A model generated the notes under the pieces. The model was not told where the DNA came from and searched no databases. It worked only from the letters and a program-made list of their open reading frames with translations. Below are positions 1 through 15,156 of a DNA stretch of 64,000 nt, one piece after another. How positions within the stretch are numbered: the stretch's first letter is position 1; every line of letters begins with the position of its first letter. Origin of the DNA: Peribolospora baueri. Lineage: Eukaryota; Basidiomycota; Peribolosporomycetes; Peribolosporales; Peribolosporaceae. Location: contig JAMDHS010000098.1 of assembly GCA_029717555.1 (NCBI GenBank), forward strand, positions 1 through 64,000, given 5' to 3'. The translations under genes were made by a program, and so were the position numbers.

Positions 1-4
1 CCAC

Positions 5-32
5 AAAAAAAAAAAAAAAAAAAAAAAAAAAA
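5..32. repeat. A28 homopolymer
   Basis: An uninterrupted run of 28 A residues lies about 70 bp past the BTN1 stop codon. On the BTN1 strand it is a T-run and so part of the downstream flank. The rest of 1-103 shows nothing else that I can name. Confidence 0.9.
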
Positions 33-103
33 GCCGCACCGCCCGCACCGCTGCGAAGAGGAAGGAAAGGAAGACGAATGGCCGGCGCGGCCAGTTCGCC
101 CAA

Positions 104-2665
104 CTAGAGCTCCTTACAAAGCGTCCTTCCCCTCGCCACCTGGACGTTACAGAGCCAGATCTCGAGAGGCATGGAGCAGAGGGAGGCGAGGAGGATGCCG
201 GCGCTATCGCCGACGCCGATGCTGCCGATGCGGAACTCGCGTTCTTGAGCTAGTCGGGACGGCGATTTGCGCTGGCGTCGACGGCCGGGCCGACGCCCAG
301 GTTGTGGCGGGCGGGGCTCGGCGACGCCGTCCTCGTCTTCCTCGTCTTCCTCGTCCTCGTCGTGACCGGCTACGCCAATCTGATAAAACACGCTGACGTA
401 CGCCAATCCCCCGCAAATGCCCTCGGCAGCGACAAGGACGATAGCGAGGCTAGGCGCGATGGAGGGACGAAACCAAGAGGCGGCGGACTCTGTGGTGAGG
501 AGTAGGAAGATGATGCCTTGGACGATGGCGGGGATGGGGATGAATTCGGTGGGCAAGGCGGGTAGTCGGAAGAGAGAGACGGAGGAGCGAGCGAAGAAGA
601 CGAAGATCTGTTTGGGCGGACGTGGACGGGAACGGGGACGGGGAACGGTTACAAGATCGTCCACCGTCAAGAAGGAAACGAGCAAAACGAAAAGAAAGTT
701 TCTCACTTGGTAATCTAGTTGATAGAGGGGGTACCAATCTCTAAGGCTGTGTACGAGGTGTTTGAGAAGCAGGTGCTCATCGCCCGGCACGGGGTAGATC
801 AACGTTGGAGCGACGCCCTGAAAAAGGAGAAGAAAAAGAAAAGGCAAGCGAGGTAGGAGAAAGGAGGAGACGGACGGGTCAGAGCGAGCGGGCGGATGGC
901 GACGCAAACAGAGCGTCCCAAACGTCGAACGCGATCGCCACCCATCACCTCGCGCCACACACACCTGATTGATGGTATACTCGAACAAGTAGACGAGCAC
1001 GAGCGGCAGGACATAGGGCAGCAAGAGCGGCTTGACGAGGTCCCACTTGTCCTGCACGCTCAAACCCCACTTCTTCTGCTTTTCCGAGTCGTACACGTCC
1101 AGCATCTCGCCCAGGTCCTCTCCCTCCTCCTCTTCCAATCCCTCTCCGACGTCCCCTTCCTCTCCCGGCTCCGCCTCCGCCTCCGCCTCCGCCACTTCCG
1201 CCTCCTCGCCCGCGCCCTCGCCGTCACGGACACTCGGTTGCTCCTCGTCTCTCCGCCTCGCGTTGACGCTGTCCCTCAAGTCCAGCCGACTTCTCAGCAC
1301 GTCTTCACGAAGCGAGTAAGGATGCGGAGCGCTGAGGATGGGGCGGGAGGCGAGGACGGGGGAGGAAGGCGGGAGTCTTGGATCGTGTGCGTTTGCGTCT
1401 CCGGTGGGCAGGGCGACATAATTGGCAGGAGCGGTCGAAATGACGGAAGAGGGTGGTGGGAGGGCGAGGAAGTAGTCGATGGACATGCAGAAGGGGAGAA
1501 ACTGTGGAAGGAACGGCAAGGCAGCGAGGCCGGTCAGGGGTGATCGGCCGCGGGCGTGTACTCGAGATGAGAGCGTACACGCAGGCGACGTACGGGGCAA
1601 GAGGCTCACCGATAGGATCGCCAATCCTCGTCGAACGCCAAGACCCCTGACGAGCCACCAGGCCGCCGCTCCGACGAGACCGGCGGCACCCTGAACATGG
1701 GAATGGGCGAAAAGGAGGCGATGAGTGGAGCGGGAAGGACAACGGCGGGGGAGGGGGGGGAACACTCACTGTGCCGCTGGCGAACCAGCCGACGGCAGTT
1801 CCGGCCGCCGTGGACGAATATGTCGTAGAGAGCTGCGAAACGGGGGACGGAGGGGTTGAGCGAAAGATGGCACGAGAGCCGACAGGGACGTGCGACGACG
1901 GCGCTCACTTGCAAGCAGGTGAGCTCTCCAAGGCCGGAGGAGAAGCTGGCGATTCCGATGCCAAGAAGGCGAAGGAGGAGAGAGTCGAAAGCGGCGATGA
2001 TCTGGGCGGGCGGGAGAAGACATGAGGGGACGGGCACGTAGGGTGCGAAAGGCGATCGGCGGTCGGAGAGAGGGAGAGCGCGTATACGATCGGATGAGCA
2101 TCATCGCGTGGCCGCGTCCAAAAAGGAGAGAAAGCGGGACTGACCACCATGCCACCAAAGCTGAGAAGGGTACAGCCGAGGACGCGACGAGCGTAGCGGA
2201 TCTTTCCGGTGAGCATATAAGGCCACACGGCCTTGGCCACGAGGGCTGGGAAGATGTTCATGAACGCAACAAGCCCCTGGCGGTCACGGAGGAGGGACGA
2301 GGGAGGATGAGCGGGGACGGACGGAGCCGGTGGGTCGACGCTTGCTCGCTCGGTCGCTCTCGCTCCGCTCACCTTGGGCACGTCGGGCGGGACAAGATCG
2401 AGGGCGGCGGTGAGGATGATGACATAGACGACGTTGTTCAACAGTCCAAAGGCGAAGAAGGCGATGGAGAGACGGAGGTGGGCCTCTCGGTACGCTGAAG
2501 GACGGGCGGCGATCAGCTGCGGCCCGCGCGGGTGGAGGTGGTTGGAGCGAAGAAGACGAGAGGCTCACCGGGTGCGCTAGGCGGCGAGAGGTCGTCCATC
2601 TCTTCTGCCTCGGCGTCGGACAAGCGGGCATGTGCAGAAGACACGTTCGGACGAGAGGATGGCAT
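104..2665 (-). CDS. BTN1: Battenin/CLN3-family vacuolar membrane protein (Btn1)
   Basis: Polytopic membrane protein of the CLN3/Btn1 family, which sits in the vacuole or lysosome and Golgi and affects vacuolar pH and basic amino-acid handling. Nine exons give an open 579-residue frame: 2665-2569, 2494-2373, 2276-2145, 2001-1909, 1832-1770, 1690-1610, 1501-965, 817-707 and 607-104. Family signatures are clear: FGLLNNVVYVIILTAALDL early on, ASFSSGLGELTCLQ, then LFEYTINQ joined to GVAPTLIYPVP and YPLYQLDYQ joined to IFVFFARSS. Two acidic low-complexity cytosolic loops, at roughly residues 280-335 and near the end, are longer than in yeast Btn1. I chose the ATG at 2665 because it begins a short hydrophilic N-terminus; an in-frame ATG at 2785 would add 40 residues. 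All joins keep frame, so the gene looks intact. Confidence 0.9.
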
Positions 2666-5229
2666 GGGGACCTGACGAAAGGCAGAGGGGGAAGGCGAGT
2701 CGGTATGGACGAGGTGCGGGTGGTGGTGAGGGCGAAGGACAAGCGGGTTGAGCTCGACGGGGCGCGGTCGGTGTGCGTTGAGCATGCGGCGAACTGGCGA
2801 CCGGCGGCGTCAGAGGCAGGCAGGCTGGGCCGGGCCAGGCTGTGCCTGTGCCTGTCGGAGAGGGCGACGTCGAGGGCGACGTTGTGGGCCCAGGAGGGGA
2901 GCGAGCGTTGGTGGTGGGGGCCAAGTTAGGAGGCGGTAGGAGGTGAGTGAGATGGGATGTTAGGTGTGAGTGTCGGGCGACTCTAATAAGGCTCGATCGA
3001 GGTCGCGTGCGTTCTTCGTTCGTCTCCGGCCTGGCCGGGTGCGTGCGCATTCATCCATCCCTCCATCACATCCCTGGCTGGGTGGCTGCGGCAAGGGCGA
3101 GCTCGACTGCGGCGCAGCGCGGGGCAGATAGGGACGATAAGGAGGGACGGATGGCATCCGGCACGGCCGCCGCTTTCGGCCCAGTTGGTCACTCGATCAG
3201 ATCATCGGTCGCTCACCGTCGACGTGATCCGGCCTGGGTGCGGTCAACAGACTGGACGAGAAGGAGAGGTCGTTCGGTTCATCTCTTGGCTCTCCGTGTT
3301 TTCTCTCCTTCCTTGGCCTGCGCCGCGGATTCTTCTCTATCTCCTCGTCTTTTTTTCGAGCCTTTTTTCTTTTTCCTCGTCCTCGTCCTCGCTCCTCACT
3401 TCCGGCGGCTACCCTTTCAGTCGCCGGGCGGCAGTGGCGGGGGACGGTGAATATGTACGAGACTACCATTCGGAGGGGAGGATGGAGTGTGTTAAAATGC
3501 CACTGCTTGGCTTGTTGCAAAGAAAGAGAGGATGACGGTGGTGGATCCGAGAGAGGCGAGCGACGACGGGAGGCCAGAGCGCGCGCGGAGTTGGGACGGA
3601 CAGACACAGCCACGCGCACACCACCACCACCACACGTACACACATACATCCATACATACACGCCGACCTCGTTCGACGCTCCACCGCCGGTTCAGGTCAG
3701 CCGCGACCGGAGGTGGGACGTGCAGGGCAGTGCAGGGCGGCGTGGCGCGGGCTGCATACATACATGATCGATCGATCAGAAGAGGTGGAGGAAGAAGGAA
3801 GAAGGAAGGTCGACTTTTTTTTTTTTCAAGGTCAGCACGGCTAAGTACGGTCAGGCGGGGCGGCGGTGCGGCGCCGAGGAGGTTGCGTGAGAAGGCCGTG
3901 TCGGTCGTTCGGTCGGTCACCATCGACGGTTGTCCACACACGGCCTAGTAGATCGATCGCATCGGGCCGCTATCGTACATGTCGTTGCAGGCAGACATAT
4001 GCTTAGGGTCGGACGTACAGCAAGCTAGCCTGAGCGTCCGATCACACAAGCGGGCCGACCTACCTGCGTACCTATGTCTACCTACCTTCTTATGTGTGCT
4101 CGCGCACCGCCGTTATCGTGATCGGTCGGTGGTGGACAGACCAGACAGACAGACGCGAGCGCTATGGCAACGGCGTCTCGCGCCGACGAGCGGCGTCGCA
4201 CACGCCCGCCTCCGCTGTCGGTCCGGGCCCGCTCGTGCAGGCCGACGTTGGACGTGACGAGAGGCGAGCGAGCGGACGACGGTTGCACGGTTCTGGAGTG
4301 GAGCGGAAACGAGGACATGCGATCAGTGAATACGCATGCGAGCAAGCAAAGGTGCAGGCAGGATGGGCATGAAGTGTCCGCCCGCGTCGGCCAAGACAAG
4401 ACAAGACAAGACGGGCCTTCCTGATTCGCAGACGAGAATGGGAGGGTAAATAAGGCGGTCCGGTCCGGTCGGCGCATCGGTCCTGCCAGATCGTCGTCGT
4501 CTCTCCGAACGGTCGAGTCGAGCCGAATCGGCCTCACGGCTAGAACGATGGAAGGCCGGTACGCGTCACGACAGGCTTCCCTTCTTTCCAGCAAAGGCAA
4601 CAAGCGAATTCACGCGTCAACGTGTCATGACGTCAAAGGAGAAAAGAAAAAGCCAACGAGCGCGCGCGATGACGTGACGTGAGCGCCAAGGCGAGCGGAC
4701 GGGGGCCGTTGAGACGTTTGGGTGGCGAGGAGCACGGTGGGTCTCAGCGGGTCGGCCAGCAGGCGGCGAGTGGGCTTCCGGCGCGGACAGGTTGGGTTGA
4801 ATTGGCCTTTGTGGCGACTGTCGTCGTCGCGGCGGTCGATCCTAAGCCGGGCGGGGATGAGACGAGATTCAACGAGACGAGACGAGACGATGACGAGGCG
4901 GATGACGGCGCCTCGTGACCGTCTAACCCAAGGAAGGGTTCGATTCGATTCGATTGGAGGCGATGCCATCGTGCGCCGTCGCGTCCGTGCGCGCGTGAGG
5001 ATGTGACATCATATCGACTCGACTAGACATAGATATGGACGGATGGCTCACACGTTTCGTTTCGTCTCGTTTCGTCTCGCCTCGTCTCGTCTCGCTGGGC
5101 GGCTGGGAAGGAGGGATGAAGGCTGGCGTATGTCTGTCTGTCCCTGTCTGTTCGTCAGTCTGTCTGTCCGTCCGTCTGTAGATCCGTCTGTCATCTGCCA
5201 GGTCGGATGTGGCGCGTGTGTCCGTGCCG

Positions 5230-5354
5230 GCCATACATACATACGTACATCATACATCATACATACATACAAACTGACGTACATACAACATAAATGCATA
5301 CGGTACCTACATACATACCTGCAGACCTACCTACCTACATACAATCCATACATT
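5230..5354. repeat. CATA/CTAC-rich microsatellite tract
   Basis: Imperfect tetranucleotide array built from CATA and CTAC units, embedded in the gene-free gap. It looks like a simple-sequence expansion; no coding potential is visible. Confidence 0.75.
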
Positions 5355-5928
5355 ATATCCAGATCGAGACTCCGAGTCCTCGAGTCCTCGAGTCGTCTGC
5401 AATCCCATCATATCTCATCTCATCTCATCTCATCTCAGCTCATCTCATTTGAGCTCAGCTCCTCGTGGCGTATGTCTGCCTGTCTGTGTGTCTGCGCTTG
5501 TCGCGCGTCGTCGTGCGCGTGGTCGGGCCGTCTCTTCTGAGCGCTTGGCTGGCAGCCTTGCCCTCGTCGGTCGTCCATGATCCGTAGCCGGCATCAACAA
5601 GGGCCGGACGTTCCTGTTGACGTGTTGGCTCGCCCGACCGTGCGTCTGCATCTGCATCTGTCTCGCCCCCTTTTTTCGTTTGCGCCCCGCCCGCAGCGTC
5701 GTCGGCGTGCGGCCGTAGTGTAGTGGTCGATGGAATAAGGAACAAGGCCCTGCTCGTTGTTGACGCCCGCCCGCCCTAAGCCTTCCCCTCGCGTCGGCTC
5801 CGAGAAAGGTCATTTTGCCTCTTCGTTCATGACCTGCTTCCATTCCGTCGCCCTTTCTCTTCGGACAGCCGAGTCGAGTCGACTCCTATCTTCCTTTCCT
5901 CGCCTTTCATTTCCTTTCCCTTCTTTTC

Positions 5929-5976
5929 CTCTCCCTCTCCCTCTCCCTCTCCCTCTCCCTCTCCCTCTCCCTCTCC
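5929..5976. repeat. CTCCCT hexanucleotide repeat
   Basis: About eight tandem copies of a pyrimidine-only hexamer, inside a longer pyrimidine-rich block upstream of the CCCH zinc-finger gene. Such C/T strand bias is common in fungal promoters and leaders, so it may belong to that gene's 5' region. Confidence 0.8.
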
Positions 5977-6723
5977 TTCGACCGACGTTGGACAGGGCCA
6001 CGGCCGGTCGCATGCCATCGTCGGACTCCCATCTCTTTTGTTCCTGTCCTACCCTCACCTCTCCGCCCGGCGTCGGCCTACGCACGTTCGAACCCGAACC
6101 CGAACCCGACCCTCGCTCTTCATCCTAGCCGCCTTCCTCCCGACCGCGACCCCTTGCCGCCTTTTATACGACACCTCCATCGTCGGCGCTCGCTCGCTCG
6201 GCTCCTCATCGTCTCCGTCTCCTTCTCCTTCTCCGTCTCCCTCCTTCTCTTCCTGCCCTCCTTCTTCCCACCCTTCCTTCCTCCCTGGGTCGTCCCCTTC
6301 TTCTTCTCCCTGCGCAACCCCGTCCCATTTTCCCGCATCCCTCCTCTCTCTCTCCCTTTCCCACCCTTTCCCTTTTCCTTTCCCATCCTCACGCCGCTTC
6401 TTCGCCTCCTCGCTGCACGCCCTCCCGCACGCCCTACACCTTGCCCTCCCATTTCCGGCCCTTGCCTCCCTTCTTCTCGCTCCGCCCACCGTCTAAGACG
6501 TCAAGACGGAGACGAGACGGACGGACATACGGACGATCGAACGAACGACGTCACATCTCACCCTTCTCCCATCAGCGCCACTCCATTCAATCCACCTCGT
6601 CCCTCCCACGACCACCTCCTTCCCTCCCTACCAATTCGCCTCGACCATCACCGCCATCGCCCTCTCGGCCTCCATCGGAGGACCAAAGAGAGCCGAGCCC
6701 CCTCGGCAGCTCAAGCGGACGGC

Positions 6724-8718
6724 ATGTCCTCCACCCTCGCCCACATCCACCTCCACCTCCACCACCACCCCCTCCTTTCACGCGTTCAGGGCGCGCACGA
6801 GCCCTCCACCGCTCCTCTGACCTCCCCCACACGCCCCTACCACCGCCACCGCCACCACCACCACCGCTTCTCCTACGCAGACACCAACATGCACCCAAGG
6901 CCACACCCTCCCCCACTCTTACCCACCGGTCTCGTCGCCACCGCCGCCCAGTCAATGCGGGCCGGCCACTTGCACGTTGGCGGCGGCGGCTGGAACGGCC
7001 CCAGCATGGGCACCGCCATCGGCGGTGACCACCTGTGGTTCGGCACCACGCTCACCGACGTCGAACACAACTACGAGACCAGCCGCAATAACCTGCACGC
7101 TCTCGCCCGCGTCCAGGCAGTCCACGAGCAGCTTCACACCTCTGCTCCGCCCACCTATGTCCCCCACCCCTCCGCCTCGGAACGCCCGACGCCCGCCAAC
7201 GGTTCGTTGGCCGCCGGCCCGTTTGCGCCGCCTCTCAGAGGCGCAAACCACTGCTTCGGTCACGGCCACGGTCGCGGTCACACTCACGGTCACACTTTCC
7301 TCCCACCCCCGCCTGCCCCGTCGCATCGTCCAGTGCCAGACGCCCAGCATGCCCACATACGTCCCAACGTGCCCGCCTCGACGTCTCTCCCTCCTCCGCC
7401 TCCGCCTCCGCCGCCCGTCGCTCATGCTGACTTGCTCGCCGCCATCGCTCTCAGCTCGCAAGCTCAGGCTCTCGCCGCACTCGCACGGCTTGAACTTGGC
7501 GGACAAGGAAAAGGATCGGGACCGGTCGCCGGCCCCACCAGTCCTCCCGTAGATCCCACTCTCCCCAAGCCCGACGGGCCAAGCGCGAACAACCGTAAGC
7601 GATTTCTTCTTTTTTTCTGACTTTGGCGCACGCCCGCTCACCTACACACCACCGCACGCGAACAGGCAAGTTGGGCTTGTACAAGACGGAACTCTGCAGG
7701 AGCTGGAACGAGAAGAGGAGTTGCAGGTGAGAGAAAGAGAGCGCGGAAGGATAACGTTAGACAGACGGAAGGAGAGGGAAAATTTCCGTGTCTCATCCGC
7801 TCATCCGCCGCGTCTCACCCGCGTCCAACCAACCAACCAACGCTTTTCTCTCCCGTTTTCAAAAGTTACGGAAGCAAATGCCAGTTCGCGCACGGGCCAT
7901 CCGAGCTCCGCGCCGTCCAGCGCCATCGCAAATACAAAACAGAAGTGTGCCGCACATTTTGGAAGCTCGGCTCGTGCCCGTATGCTAGTCGTTGCGTGTG
8001 AGTGCGCGTGACGGTCGACGGTCGTTGGATCCCGCGCGCTGACAGTGTGGCCCTCGTCGCCAGTTTCATCCACACCAATATCCGTCCTCTTAACGGCTTT
8101 GGCAACGACCCGGGAGACACCGATCCCGCGAGCCAGCAGCCGCTCATCGCTCGACGCTCGCGCGCCGCCGCTGCCGCCCTCGAGGCCGCCGGCAAGCTTT
8201 CCACTGGCGCCTCCAAGTCGCCCACGCTCTCTCGTCCAGCTCATCCACCCGTGTCCTCCTCTCTGGCCTCGGCCGCGCCGCCTCGTGACTCGCTTGCATC
8301 TTTGGCCTCATGCGCTCCGTCGGGCTTGCCTGCCGTCTCCGCAGTGTCCCCCCTCTCCCCGACCTGGCTGGATCGCCAAGCGGGCCTGTCTCAGGACGAG
8401 TATGAGTTCCTCCTCGCCAACGACCACCTCTCCTCTTCCATCAGCCTACCCCCGGACCCTCGCTTTGCCGGCGCCGTTGCCGTCTGTCCCGACTTGCTGG
8501 CACAGTCCGCCGCCGCGTGGACCGACTTGCCTTGTGCCGAATGGGCCACATTTCCTCCGGAAATGATGACGAACCACAACGTTGCAAGCCGACATCCGAG
8601 CCTCAGCAGCGGCTCCGCCTCGACGAGCACCGGTTCGGTAACCACAACCTCCCCACCTTCTTCCGTGCCGCCCACCAGCCCGGGCCAGCCGCCGATCCGC
8701 CCGTTTGGCCCAGAGTGA
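6724..8718 (+). CDS. Tandem CCCH zinc-finger mRNA-decay protein (TTP/TIS11/Zfs1 type)
   Basis: Predicted RNA-binding protein of the tristetraprolin/Cth2/Zfs1 family, which binds AU-rich elements in 3' UTRs and recruits deadenylation machinery. Four exons (6724-7594, 7666-7726, 7866-7997, 8064-8718) give 572 residues. Finger 1 begins [15 protein letters not shown] and continues after an intron with [10 protein letters not shown]. Finger 2 is [21 protein letters not shown], then FIHT after another intron. Both fit C-x8-C-x5-C-x3-H, and each finger is preceded by the family YKTE lead-in. Both fingers are split by introns, at about residues 290-365. The rest is His-, Pro- and Ser-rich. The frame is open back to 6154, but 6154-6723 encodes only Phe/Pro/Ser runs typical of a pyrimidine leader. 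I chose the ATG at 6724; 6889 is an alternative. Confidence 0.88.
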
Positions 8719-9871
8719 GGGTCGTACCGTATTTGTTATTTCGTCCATGTCGTGGCCATACTGCTATTGGGCCCATTTGTGGCCGTACTTATTGCTATGC
8801 CCGCCGTCCGTCCGCCTGTCCGTCGTTATCGATCTCGTACGTCATATGTCGACCGTTCCACCCGTCCTATCAGCAGCAGTCCAGCCCAGTCCATCATCCT
8901 TATCTTTGTCTTTGTCTTTGTCTTTGTCCTTGTCGTTTCTTCGTCTTCGTCTTCGTCTTCGTGCGCGCGCGCTTGCTGGCCCATGTCCGTCGCCGTCAAT
9001 CTATCCGCTTGTTCCTTTTCCTGTCCGGCCTTTATTCGCTCTGCTTTTTTTTTTTTTAGTTGTTACCCCCCCACCTGTTTGTTACCCGACGAGGAGGTTT
9101 GCTCCCCCAGATCCTCGTTGTTGTGTCCCGCTTGTGTGTCCCATACCTCCGTCCATACCTCGTTCTCATCCTGTCGTCTCCTCCAATCTCTGTGGCCATG
9201 TAGAATAGGTAACATTCGCACTGTAAGTGCCTACGTATCGATACGATCTCCACCGGACCGCCTTGTCTGTCATCCACCCTGTCCTGTCCTGTGCTAGATT
9301 GGGTGGGCCGACGACCGCCTTGTTCTTCTCTCCTTCCAATCGTACTTTTATGGCCGGTCAATGCGATTATGAATGCGAGCATCATTCTGGCTATTCGTAG
9401 CTGATTTTGTTATATGGATGTTTATTATTGTCCGGCGACGACCACATTATCCTGTCCTCATAGGGACAAAAGACGACTGCGGCGAGCGACGACACGCCCA
9501 TTTACGCGCGGTGCACGACGCGTCGTGGCCCGACCGGACGCGCCGCCGCGCCTTCTTTCCCCTGAGGCACCGATCGTTCGTTCGTTCATTCCCACATATC
9601 CGTCCATCCATCATCCATCCATCTCATCTCTTCTCGTCTCGTCTCTTCTCTTCTCTACTCGATTCGACTCGATTCGACTCGTTTTGTCTCGACTCGTCAT
9701 ATTATCACATCACATCATATCGCCCTCTCCCTCCCGGACGTTCGTAGTCGTCACCCTCGCCTTACCACCCTCCGACCTTTCCTTCCTCTTTCCTCTTCCC
9801 TTTCCATTCCCTCCCCGCCCTCCTCGCCCTCCCCACCCTCCCCACCGCCACGCCAAAGAAACACGACGAAG
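8719..9871. other. Intergenic: CCCH gene 3' flank and MCM3 promoter
   Basis: Both neighbours run rightward, so this holds the 3' UTR of one and the promoter and leader of the other. The left half has T-rich stretches, including a T-run near 9048-9057; the right half is C/T-rich up to the MCM3 ATG. I see no gene. Confidence 0.6.
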
Positions 9872-13022
<3,151 letters not shown>

Positions 13023-13326
13023 CTAAGGCCGGTCGCTGACGTCGAGTCCCGCCCTCCCTCTTCGATACTTTTATGCTTTCGGTCTTCCCCTTCTCTTCGT
13101 CTCGTGCACTCATGACGACCGGGGGGGGGGGGGGGGGGGGGGGGGGAGATCGTGTTTTGTTGTGCGTCCTTTCGTCACATGGCCCGTCGCGTTGTATCTT
13201 TAGTCCGTCTTCTCTCCTACCTACACTGCTTATCCCACGTCCTCACAAGCTAAGCCGCCTCCATTCCGTTCGATTTCACGTCACACACGCACTGGGGGGG
13301 GACGAATGAAATGCGTGGCCGACTAA
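13023..13326. other. Short convergent intergenic region
   Basis: Shared 3' flank of MCM3 (+) and the thioesterase gene (-). It contains a 26-base G homopolymer and a shorter G7 run near 13293-13299. No gene. Confidence 0.7.
13121..13146. repeat. G26 homopolymer
   Basis: Twenty-six consecutive G residues about 100 bp past the MCM3 stop codon. In RNA from the plus strand it could form G-quadruplex structure. Such runs are also a common place for sequencing-length error. Confidence 0.9.
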
Positions 13327-14118
13327 TCACAGCTTGGATTTCGCTCTCCCTCCTTCTTTCCCTCGGCCAGGGCTGTCGACGTTGACGAGCAGGTTCTCGA
13401 GGCCCTTGCGAAGCGGTTCGGGCATGCGCTTGACGGGTCTTCGAGAGGAGCGGTGGACAAAGACGTGGGTGAAGGTGCCCACGACGGACGCGGGCGGGAG
13501 CGAGGCGGGCGAGGGCAGACGCGGTCGGGGTGGTGGTGGCCAATCTTCTTCTTCTCCGCCGTCGCCGTCGCCGCCTCCGACGAGCGCGCCCTCGTCGTCT
13601 CCGTCTCCGTTCGCCGTCCCCGGTGCTTCGCGCCGTCCGTCGAGCTCCCAAAGGCCGAGGACGTAGGTGACAGAGCTGGAGCCGAGTCTTGCGACTTTGA
13701 GGCCGACGAGGAGGGTAGAGGGAAAGGAGGTGGGCGCGTAGTACGTGGCCGAGGAGTGGACGACGAGGCCGATCGGCGAGGCCGAGGAGCTGGAGTCGTC
13801 GGCGGCGTCGATGAAGGGACGGAGGGCGCAGCGGTGGATGAGATACCGGTTCACGGCGGTGTCAAAAAGCTGGTACGACGCCGCGTTGTTGACGTGGCCG
13901 TACCTGGCAGGCGGGGAGGAGGAGAAGGCGGTGAGAGGAAGAGGGTCGGTCGGCGGGCGACTGCGAGGTGGATGACGGGACGACGGTGCGCTCTCGTCTC
14001 TCGTCTCTCGTCCGAGGATCGACATCGACGCTCACATGTCATTGTCGCTCCACCTCGCCACGATGGGCAGGAAGTAGCGATACGTTTCCGCCCTTCGGTC
14101 TTGGTCTGCGACCTCCAT
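13327..14118 (-). CDS. Hot-dog fold acyl-CoA thioesterase
   Basis: Small acyl-CoA thioesterase-like protein of the 4-hydroxybenzoyl-CoA thioesterase/hot-dog superfamily. Two exons (14118-14036, 13903-13327) give 219 residues. The catalytic motif crosses the intron: RWSDNDM is followed by YGHVNNAASYQLFDTAVNRY. The Asp in this motif is the usual nucleophile or base and the HVNN helix is the family hallmark. A second conserved block, VVHSSATYYAPTSFPSTLLV, supplies the expected beta strand. Residues about 135-165 form an acidic Gly-rich insertion between beta strands that is unusual for this compact fold. The start at 14118 begins just ahead of the domain and I saw no organelle-targeting sequence. 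Natural substrate cannot be read from sequence. Confidence 0.85.
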
Positions 14119-15156
14119 CACTGTCTCCCTGTCCGCGTTGCAGGCAGGCCGTCGTCGTCGTCGTCGTCGTCGTCGTACGGAGTCGCAACGTCGGATGGGC
14201 GGAGCGTCGACTGCGGCAGCGACGCAGTGCGGGGTACGCCGGCCCGGCGATCAACGTGGCCGATCCGCCGGATCATGTTAGGTCGTTCTTTCTCAGACGT
14301 CGTCCGTTGTCAGCTTCGTTCATCGTACATACAGCTCGATCGCATCCTGTCTATCACATGTGCCCCGCCCCTCGGGATAAGGACGAGGAACGTGCGCGAT
14401 GGCCAGCTGCGTCGCACCGGCGTCGTGACGAAGAGGGCCTGCTAGAACGCCGGCCAGGGACGCGACGCGTGCGTCAAGACGCCGACGAGCGACCGATGGG
14501 CGCTGGCGAGGAGGTCGTGGTCGGGCAGGCGACGGCGTTCAGATACGAGACCTCGTTCGAAGCGACCACGACCACGACCACGCCTGCGTCGTCTCACTCC
14601 CTCCTTGTCTCACGCCGACCGACCGATCGGTCCCATCATCACCGCCAGCGAATGATTCCGGATGCCCGTTCGGTCGCTCGTCGGTGACCTGGCTGCGTGC
14701 GCGTGGCCACCACCGCCTCGGAGAAGAACAACAGCATTCCTGGCCTCTTGATGGATGGCCAGGCCTAGTCACCCATCGTTCGCCCGCGAGAACAGACTCC
14801 GGGGTCGAAAATCTCCACATCGTACCCCCCGTCGCTCGTTTTGACCCCGGGCTCGTTGCGCTGACAGCCTGTCCACCGCAAATGGTTCAAATGCTCCTGC
14901 TCGCGGAACGGCTCGACGGATCGTCTCTTTCCATCGTAGTCCTTCCCCCGTCCTCTCCCCCAGACCTCCACTTCCATCTTCACCAGTCTCACGTCCTTTC
15001 TCTCCGTCTTTTTTTCGTCTCGACGTCGTCTTCGGTCTGCCGGTCGGATTGACAACCCGTCATTGAATGAAAGGGGCGTGAATCAGCGGTGACGAACTGA
15101 ACTCGTCCCGGTGTCGCCCTCGTTCTCTCCCCGCTCATCTCAAAGATACTCTAGCC
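14119..15156. other. Divergent intergenic region
   Basis: Shared promoter space of the thioesterase (-) and myo-inositol oxygenase (+). It carries a short CGT trinucleotide run near 14152-14176. A C/T-rich leader precedes the MIOX ATG. I see no coding region. Confidence 0.6.

Larger units (their letters stand above)
2786..6723. other. Long gene-free interval with simple repeats
   Basis: Nearly 4 kb between BTN1 and the CCCH zinc-finger gene, which diverge from each other. Frames here are short, overlap one another on both strands and encode only low-complexity Arg, Pro or Ser peptides, so I call no gene. The interval holds CATA/CTAC tracts, pentanucleotide tracts of the GAGAC type near 4870 and 5060-5095, and long pyrimidine blocks from about 5880 to 6480. 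It probably contains the BTN1 promoter at its left end and the long pyrimidine-rich promoter and leader of the zinc-finger gene at its right end. Confidence 0.6.

Noticed and set aside
5705-5780. tRNA-like A box (TAGTGTAGTGGTCGATGG)
   Set aside because: No B box or cloverleaf follows at the right distance.
6154-6723. In-frame N-terminal extension of the CCCH protein
   Set aside because: It encodes Phe/Leu/Pro/Ser runs from a C/T-rich leader, unlike the protein that follows; the ATG at 6724 is a better start.
13453-14445. 330-codon plus-strand frame
   Set aside because: It lies opposite the thioesterase gene and is Arg/Gly-rich; the minus strand has the clear hot-dog motifs.
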